In this document: in pieces, positions 58,423 to 64,000 of the stretch
Layout of the letters: the number at the start of each line of letters is the position of its first letter
How positions within the stretch are numbered: position 1 is the stretch's first letter
Assembly (NCBI GenBank): GCA_004352715.1
Contig: SCFE01000080.1
Coordinates: 189,701-253,700 of the forward strand
Direction of reading: 5' to 3'
DNA length: 64,000 nucleotides
DNA from: Hofstenia miamia
Taxonomy: Eukaryota; Xenacoelomorpha; Acoela
Made by a program: the position numbers and the translations under genes
The notes under the pieces: model-generated
Database searches by the model: none
What the model saw: only the letters and a program-made list of their open reading frames with translations
What the model was told of the DNA's origin: nothing

Positions 58423-58953
58423 TGTAAGATCCAGTGATAATGTGGGAGGAACTCCACTGTGCCTGGGGTGATAACTTGCTCCTTGACAGATGTGAGCCCA
58501 TATTGTGGTCACTTTAGGCTATGTATAGGCATAGGCAATAAAAGAACTACAACATCTATCAATTGAACATGCACAAATTAGAACACAATGCGAATATACT
58601 ATGCCATTGGCATACATGAATACATGGTAACTACACATTATTTAATATCTTTATTACATGAGCTGAGAAGATAAACACTGAGATAAATTATTTGTATTGA
58701 GCTAGAAATTACAACTTGAGACACACAATTAGCACCTTGGATTGTAAGGATGGATTCAAATGGCTTGGCTTTGGCGAGATGCCATGTGAATTGGTTGCTA
58801 CTTTAACCATCTTGGAATTACTATTTTCTACAATGAAATTGTCGAATTACTGATCTTCATTTGTTTTGTTAGAGAGTGAGTTGCTCTTGGTGATGGTAAT
58901 CTTCTGCAACCTTCATACTGCTTGAGCTGCTAGCCGCCCCCTGCAGTTCTACA
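58423..58953 (+). repeat. Putative 5' LTR of a gypsy-like element with primer-binding site
   Basis: Starts TGTAAGATCC and ends GTTCTACA. It is followed directly by TGGTGACCCTGACTTG, a tRNA primer-binding-like site whose first ten bases match the one at 34754. The edges are inferred from the TG...CA rule and the PBS; the 3' LTR is outside the window. Confidence 0.6.
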
Positions 58954-59502
58954 TGGTGACCCTGACTTGATTCTTGGACACTCTGGAGTGTCAGTTAAGC
59001 TATCTACTCCATTCTGTTACTGTGTGCAGATGGATCAATGTTCAGAGATGTATTCCAGTTGTGAAGTTTGTGTGCCTACTGAAGTGGTCGCCTGTTTTTC
59101 ACTTGGTGATTGTGAAGTGAAACAGAACTGTTATAATGTTTCCTTATTGTATTTGGTTTTGTTCTTCTACTGGGTGTGAGTCAGCTGGGATGGATTTCCT
59201 CTGACTGCAATCTACTTCACCACCCATCAATGTGCAACTTCACCTTATGTGTAGTTTTACATTTGCCAGCTCTGTGATCTGAGGCCATCACTGAGCTCTG
59301 ACTCTACTCTTACCTGTTCTTAGTGCTATTCTGGTTAGTCTGGTTTTTCTAGAATTTGGATTGTGTACATTTGCCTTGCTACCATGTGTCAAGTGCTTTT
59401 ATTTCTCCTACACAGTTCAATGATTCTCCTACATTTTTGGAATTGTTATTGGAACCTTTTTCTCCTACTTTACTTTACTTGTTTAATTATTCTTGTTCTT
59501 AT

Positions 59503-60977
59503 GGATATGGATTTTTCTAATTCTTGTAATGGGAATCCCACTCAGGGTTCCCCTGTGTGAGCACTGGCAGCTTGGATGCTGTCCCTCACACTGCTGGACT
59601 TAATTCTGTTGTTGTTTTACTGACTCCTACCCCAACTAAACCTGTTTCTGTTATATCCACACTTCCAAAGTTCTGTTGCAAGAAACCCCTGTTCCTGCCA
59701 CTCTGTCTAATCCATTTCTTTTGTATACACCACTGTCACCTCATTCTGAGTCACTGACACCTGAGGTTCAACAACTCAGAGAAGCCCTTACTGAACAAAT
59801 CTCACAGCACCATTCCTGCAAAGCCCATTTTGCCACCCTACAAGCTGAAATGAGACAACAAGCCACCACTGCTTGGCAGTGTGAAAGACACCTGCTTGAC
59901 TCAATCTCAGCCTTGGAGATGCGAATTTAGGAAGCATTCTCACATCCCCCTCCAACTCCCCAAGGATTTTTCTAATTCTCATAATGGGACTCCCACTCAG
60001 GGTTTCCCCTGTGTGAGTGTTGGCAGCTTGGACACTGTCCCTCACACTGCTGGACTTAATTCTGTTGTTGTTTTACTGACTCCTTCCACCACCAAAACTG
60101 TTTCTGGTATATCCACACCCTCTGAAGTTCTGCTACAAGGAACCCCCATTCCTGCTGCTCTGTCTAATCCATTTCTTATGTATACACCACTGTTGCCTCA
60201 TTCTGAGTTGCCTGAGGTTCAACAACTCAGAGAAGCCCTCACTGAACAAATCTTGCAGCACTCTTCCTGTGAAGCCTGTTTTGATGCCCTACAAGCTGAA
60301 ATGAGACAACAAGCCACCACTGCTTGGCAGNNNNNNNNNCTTGGAGATGCGAATTTAGGAAGCATTCTCACATCCCCCTCCAACTCCCCAAGGATTTTTC
60401 TAATTCTCATAATGGGACTCCCACTCAGGGTTTCCCCTGTGTGAGTGTTGGCAGCTTGGACACTGTCCCTCACACTGCTGGACTTAATTCTGTTGTTGTT
60501 TTACTGACTCCTTCCACCACCAAAACTGTTTCTGGTATATCCACACCCTCTGAAGTTCTGCTACAAGGAACCCCCATTCCTGCTGCTCTGTCTAATCCAT
60601 TTCTTATGTATACACCACTGTTGCCTCATTCTGAGTTGCCTGAGGTTCAACAACTCAGAGAAGCCCTCACTGAACAAATCTTGCAGCACTCTTCCTGTGA
60701 AGCCTGTTTTGATGCCCTACAAGCTGAAATGAGACAACAAGCCACCACTGCTTGGCAGTGTGAGAGATGCCTGCTTGACTCAATCTCAGCCTTGGAAATG
60801 CAAATTCAGAAATCATTCCCACATCCCCCTCCAACTCCCCCAGAGGAACCTGAGTACATAACTCACACTCTTTTGGACAAGGCTCTTGAAGCCCTTTCAG
60901 AAAAGTTCTCAACAGTTATATCACAGACAATGTCTGCCCACCTTTCTCATGCTTTGTCAGCACCTACTCCATTGTAG
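59503..60977 (+). pseudogene. gag-like ORF with coiled coil and internal duplication
   Basis: Starts MDFSNSCNGNPTQGSP, then a Thr/Pro/Ser-rich region and a predicted coiled coil (EVQQLREALTEQI, DALQAEMRQQATTAWQCER). The end is Pro-rich and alpha-helical (HPPPTPPEEPEY ... LDKALEALSEKFSTV). A diverged internal duplication has a period of about 459 bases (59506 and 59965). In addition, 59912-60330 is repeated exactly at 60340-60758 across a 9-N gap. That second duplication is probably an assembly artefact. The first unit contains a stop near 59558 and a frameshift near 59670. The capsid-like role is inferred from position between PBS and pol. Confidence 0.55.
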
Positions 60978-61165
60978 CATCATCCAAAAAATCAACTAAA
61001 GCTGAATAACGTCGAATGATTATTAATTGAAATTAATTGTAAAAATTTAGTTAATGAACTTTAGTTATTTTTGTAAAATGCAACTAAGATTTAATATTAG
61101 TCAAAATAAGAAACTTGTTAGCTGATCAAGAGATAATTGACAAATTAAATTGAGCAAACTAACGC
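60973..61165 (+). repeat. Dispersed repeat starting TGTAGCATCATCC, copy 2
   Basis: Diverged copy of 21977-22157. It starts at the gag stop codon region of the gypsy element and runs toward the 1000-N gap, so its right end is not visible. Confidence 0.65.
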
Positions 61166-62331
61166 TTACATATGAACAGCCATATTGGCAGATGAATCAT
61201 TTGAATTTTAAAATCGGCAGGTACTTTTTGTAGAAATTTTATAAATAGCTTTGATTCAATCATAATTTTGATGAACAATAAATTCTTCGGAGTTTATTTA
61301 ATTTTCATTTCTACTTTATCTGGTTTGATTANNNNNNNNNNNNNNNNNNNNNNNNNNNNNNNNNNNNNNNNNNNNNNNNNNNNNNNNNNNNNNNNNNNNN
61401 NNNNNNNNNNNNNNNNNNNNNNNNNNNNNNNNNNNNNNNNNNNNNNNNNNNNNNNNNNNNNNNNNNNNNNNNNNNNNNNNNNNNNNNNNNNNNNNNNNNN
61501 NNNNNNNNNNNNNNNNNNNNNNNNNNNNNNNNNNNNNNNNNNNNNNNNNNNNNNNNNNNNNNNNNNNNNNNNNNNNNNNNNNNNNNNNNNNNNNNNNNNN
61601 NNNNNNNNNNNNNNNNNNNNNNNNNNNNNNNNNNNNNNNNNNNNNNNNNNNNNNNNNNNNNNNNNNNNNNNNNNNNNNNNNNNNNNNNNNNNNNNNNNNN
61701 NNNNNNNNNNNNNNNNNNNNNNNNNNNNNNNNNNNNNNNNNNNNNNNNNNNNNNNNNNNNNNNNNNNNNNNNNNNNNNNNNNNNNNNNNNNNNNNNNNNN
61801 NNNNNNNNNNNNNNNNNNNNNNNNNNNNNNNNNNNNNNNNNNNNNNNNNNNNNNNNNNNNNNNNNNNNNNNNNNNNNNNNNNNNNNNNNNNNNNNNNNNN
61901 NNNNNNNNNNNNNNNNNNNNNNNNNNNNNNNNNNNNNNNNNNNNNNNNNNNNNNNNNNNNNNNNNNNNNNNNNNNNNNNNNNNNNNNNNNNNNNNNNNNN
62001 NNNNNNNNNNNNNNNNNNNNNNNNNNNNNNNNNNNNNNNNNNNNNNNNNNNNNNNNNNNNNNNNNNNNNNNNNNNNNNNNNNNNNNNNNNNNNNNNNNNN
62101 NNNNNNNNNNNNNNNNNNNNNNNNNNNNNNNNNNNNNNNNNNNNNNNNNNNNNNNNNNNNNNNNNNNNNNNNNNNNNNNNNNNNNNNNNNNNNNNNNNNN
62201 NNNNNNNNNNNNNNNNNNNNNNNNNNNNNNNNNNNNNNNNNNNNNNNNNNNNNNNNNNNNNNNNNNNNNNNNNNNNNNNNNNNNNNNNNNNNNNNNNNNN
62301 NNNNNNNNNNNNNNNNNNNNNNNNNNNNNNN

Positions 62332-63640
62332 CTTCTCTTTTATGATCACTCATTGCCCTGGGAGATTGCATCTCAATGCTGATTATTTCACCATTCTGCC
62401 AAGTTATGAGAAAGACCTGTGAAAGCTGCTGGGTGAAAAAACTCTGTTTGGATTCATCCCAGCTTGTGAGTATGAGCTCCTCCCTGATATTAATGCAGAT
62501 CAAAATGGGAAAGCAATCCTTCCCATTATGGTGAAGGAGGAGATTTCAGAAAAGGAAATTGCCGCCCATCAATTACATGACAAAGTCTTATCCAAAATTG
62601 TCTTCAAGATCAAGCAACCTGACCATGCTATCAGTGACTTTGCTAAGGGATACTTTCAACTTTATCATTGGAAGCTTACCAAAGCTGGACTCCTCTACAT
62701 GCATAGTTGGAACAAACCTTCTGGCAATCCCAGAGTATTTCAAGCAAGATCTGGTCTGGAAGATCCATGAATGTGGCCACCTTGGGATTATCCAGATGGA
62801 GAGAAACATTAGTGCTCATTACATTACCATCAGTATTAGAGCTATGGTACAAGATGTGATTGATAAGTGTGAAGCATGCCTGCTTCAAGGAGCCAGAAAC
62901 TTTCTGGAGCAGAGAGCTGAGCTCCATAGTTGGGTTGCTGAAAGAACTAATGAAGTGGACCACATGGACATCAAATAATTATCAAGGGATGAGCAAGGAT
63001 TTCAATATCTGTTGGTCTTGATAGACCACTTCACTAAGTATGCATGACACATTCCTCTTGGCAATACCACCACCAAAGTGATTGGCAAAAGAATTGTGAA
63101 AGACTGGATCTTTAAGCTGAGGCCTATGGAGTGTTTGGTCTCTGACTGTGGTCCTCAGTTTGAGAACTCTTTAACACTAGAAAGACCAAGTTTGTCAAAA
63201 TTGACAAAATTAGAATTTTGTTTACTTGTGTATGCATTCATTAAAAACAACAGCAGGTATATGCACCACCAAATAAACTGATAATCTATTTGATTTGCAT
63301 GTATAACTTTTTTTTCATTTTTTACATAATGTTCTGTTTTGAAATGCTGCATGAAAAAGAATCACAAGGAGCAATGGTCTTTCTAGTGTTAATGTCCATC
63401 CTCATGAAAGAACTTGAAATCATACATGATTTCACCACTGCTTACCATCTGCAGTCAAAGGGCATTGTTGAGTGACTGAACCACACCATCATTAAACTGA
63501 TCAGAGTCACTCTAGCCTGCGCCACTGGTTGAAACTGGAGATGCGTCATCAAAGCAGTTGAATTCTTTTACAATACCACTGTGCACTCCACCACCAAAGT
63601 GAGCCCTTTCAAAGCCATGTTTGGTCATGAAGCAAGCACT
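62332..63640 (+). pseudogene. gypsy-like pol: RNase H end and integrase, interrupted
   Basis: FSFMITHCPGRLHLNADYFT is the end of the RNase H/connection region (family form F-x-I-x-H-x-PG-x-x-N-x-AD). The integrase zinc finger follows (HECGHLGIIQ ... KCEACLLQGA), then the DDE core: VDHMDIK (first Asp), LVLIDHFTKYA, VSDCGPQFENS (second Asp) and, beyond an insertion, HLQSKGIVE (catalytic Glu, followed by TGA). The last block is TTVHSTTKVSPFKAMFGHEA. Frameshifts lie near 62420, 62600 and 62770, with stops at 62976 and 63472. A 214-bp MITE splits the core at 63171-63392, and another transposon starts at 63642. The copy is inactive. Confidence 0.78.
63175..63388. mobile_element. piggyBac-type MITE with TTAA target duplication
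   Basis: 214 bp between TTAA at 63171-63174 and 63389-63392. Ends are CACTAGAAAGACCAAGT and the inverse CATTGGTCTTTCTAGTG. It interrupts the gypsy integrase between the second catalytic Asp block and the Glu block. The integrase frame continues on the far side from the duplicated TTAA. TTAA specificity is the known mark of piggyBac elements. No coding capacity. Confidence 0.88.
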
Positions 63641-63641
63641 C

Positions 63642-64000
63642 CCCAGATAACAATTTTGGTTGTTTTTACGTTGTTTATGGTTGATTCATACTTTTGGTTG
63701 TTGCAGCAGCCATTAACATCATAATAACAACCATTAATACTAATTTGAGCAACTAAAAATGTGATAATTTAAGATTCAAGCAGATGCTTGCAAATAGAAC
63801 TCACTTCATCATTTTGATTACTAGATCATTTTTATATAAAGAACTGAATTGCCAAAAGCTTTTTTGAAATATTAAATTTGTGAAAATTTATAATATACTT
63901 GGTAAGCAAATTTTCAAAATAATTTATTCATGAATATTTGGACACCTTCAAATTATCTGTCAGATAAAAAAGTTACATTTGAGCAGAAGAGATTCTTTAC
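63642..64000. mobile_element. Second CCCAGATAACAA transposon, cut by window end
   Basis: Starts CCCAGATAACAATTTTGGTT and follows 41848-42205 almost base for base to the window edge. It is inserted right after the GHEA block of the gypsy integrase. Confidence 0.85.

Larger units (their letters stand above)
58423..64000 (+). mobile_element. Ty3/gypsy-like LTR retrotransposon, open at right edge
   Basis: Order: LTR (58423-58953), PBS, gag-like ORF (59503-60977), an inserted dispersed repeat (60973 onward), a 1000-N gap (61332-62331), RNase H end and integrase (62332-63640), and a transposon that breaks the integrase at 63642. Its base composition is clearly less AT-rich than the flanks. Confidence 0.72.

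Noticed and set aside
1-64000. CRISPR arrays, bacterial operons, ribosome binding sites, origins
   Set aside because: Introns, eukaryotic transposons and base composition show a nuclear animal scaffold; no such features are present.

Overview
The window is AT-rich (roughly 70 percent by eye), has introns, contains eleven N gaps, and is dominated by decayed transposable elements. The mix (hAT, Tc1/mariner, piggyBac-type MITE, Penelope-like GIY-YIG, CR1-like and L1/Tx1-like LINEs, Ty3/gypsy, THAP, Polinton-type integrase) points to an invertebrate animal nuclear scaffold. The sequence alone does not settle the phylum.

Region 1 (1-16300). The only convincing host gene is a plus-strand, multi-exon PAIP1-like (poly(A)-binding-protein-interacting protein 1) gene. 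It enters from beyond the left edge and ends at 16268. Eight short exons (2634-2714, 5907-6021, 7781-7921, 7965-8083, 8508-8619, 8710-8764, 9388-9472, 16178-16268) join in consistent phase to give about 265 residues: most of a MIF4G domain plus the acidic C-terminal tail. Its introns hold a hAT pseudogene (203-2056), a Tc1 element with both ends and TA duplication (3203-4700), a decayed Tc1-like transposase (10383-11090) and an unidentified decayed antisense ORF (about 11570-12880).

Region 2 (16300-31000). A TA-flanked MITE (18219-18448) and two head-to-head Penelope-like GIY-YIG fragments (18660-19566) precede the most interesting structure. This is an 8.75-kb element at 21594-30340 with 271-bp terminal inverted repeats, AGTAGT...ACTACT ends and a perfect 6-bp target duplication CCCACC. 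It is inserted into the coding sequence of a decayed retroelement-type protein whose two halves lie at 30341-31012 and 21230-21593 (minus strand). Inside it is a second pair of about 413-bp inverted repeats (22163-22577 and 27582-27994). These enclose small ORFs, two of which share a TK-[FY]-G ... FLPK motif.

Region 3 (31000-45350). A second, related element (31700-45343) has about 297-bp inverted repeats, AGTAGTG...CACTACT ends and a 6-bp duplication TCAAGG. Lying inside it are two further right ends of the same family, gypsy-like LTR remnants, palindromic MITEs, a THAP-domain fragment and a DNA transposon with CCCAGATAACAA ends.

Region 4 (45350-64000). This holds a minus-strand CR1-like LINE with an esterase-type ORF1, tandem repeats, an L1/Tx1-like LINE remnant, the C-terminal chromodomain of a Polinton-type integrase with a zinc-finger ORF, and a gypsy-like LTR element (58423 to the window end). 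The gypsy integrase is interrupted by a precise TTAA-flanked piggyBac-type MITE and then by the CCCAGATAACAA transposon.

The two 6-bp-TSD elements have the end signature known for Polintons/Mavericks but show no polymerase, ATPase or capsid genes. My reading is that they are non-autonomous relatives moved by an integrase like the one left as a relic near 57.8-58.1 kb. That link is inference.
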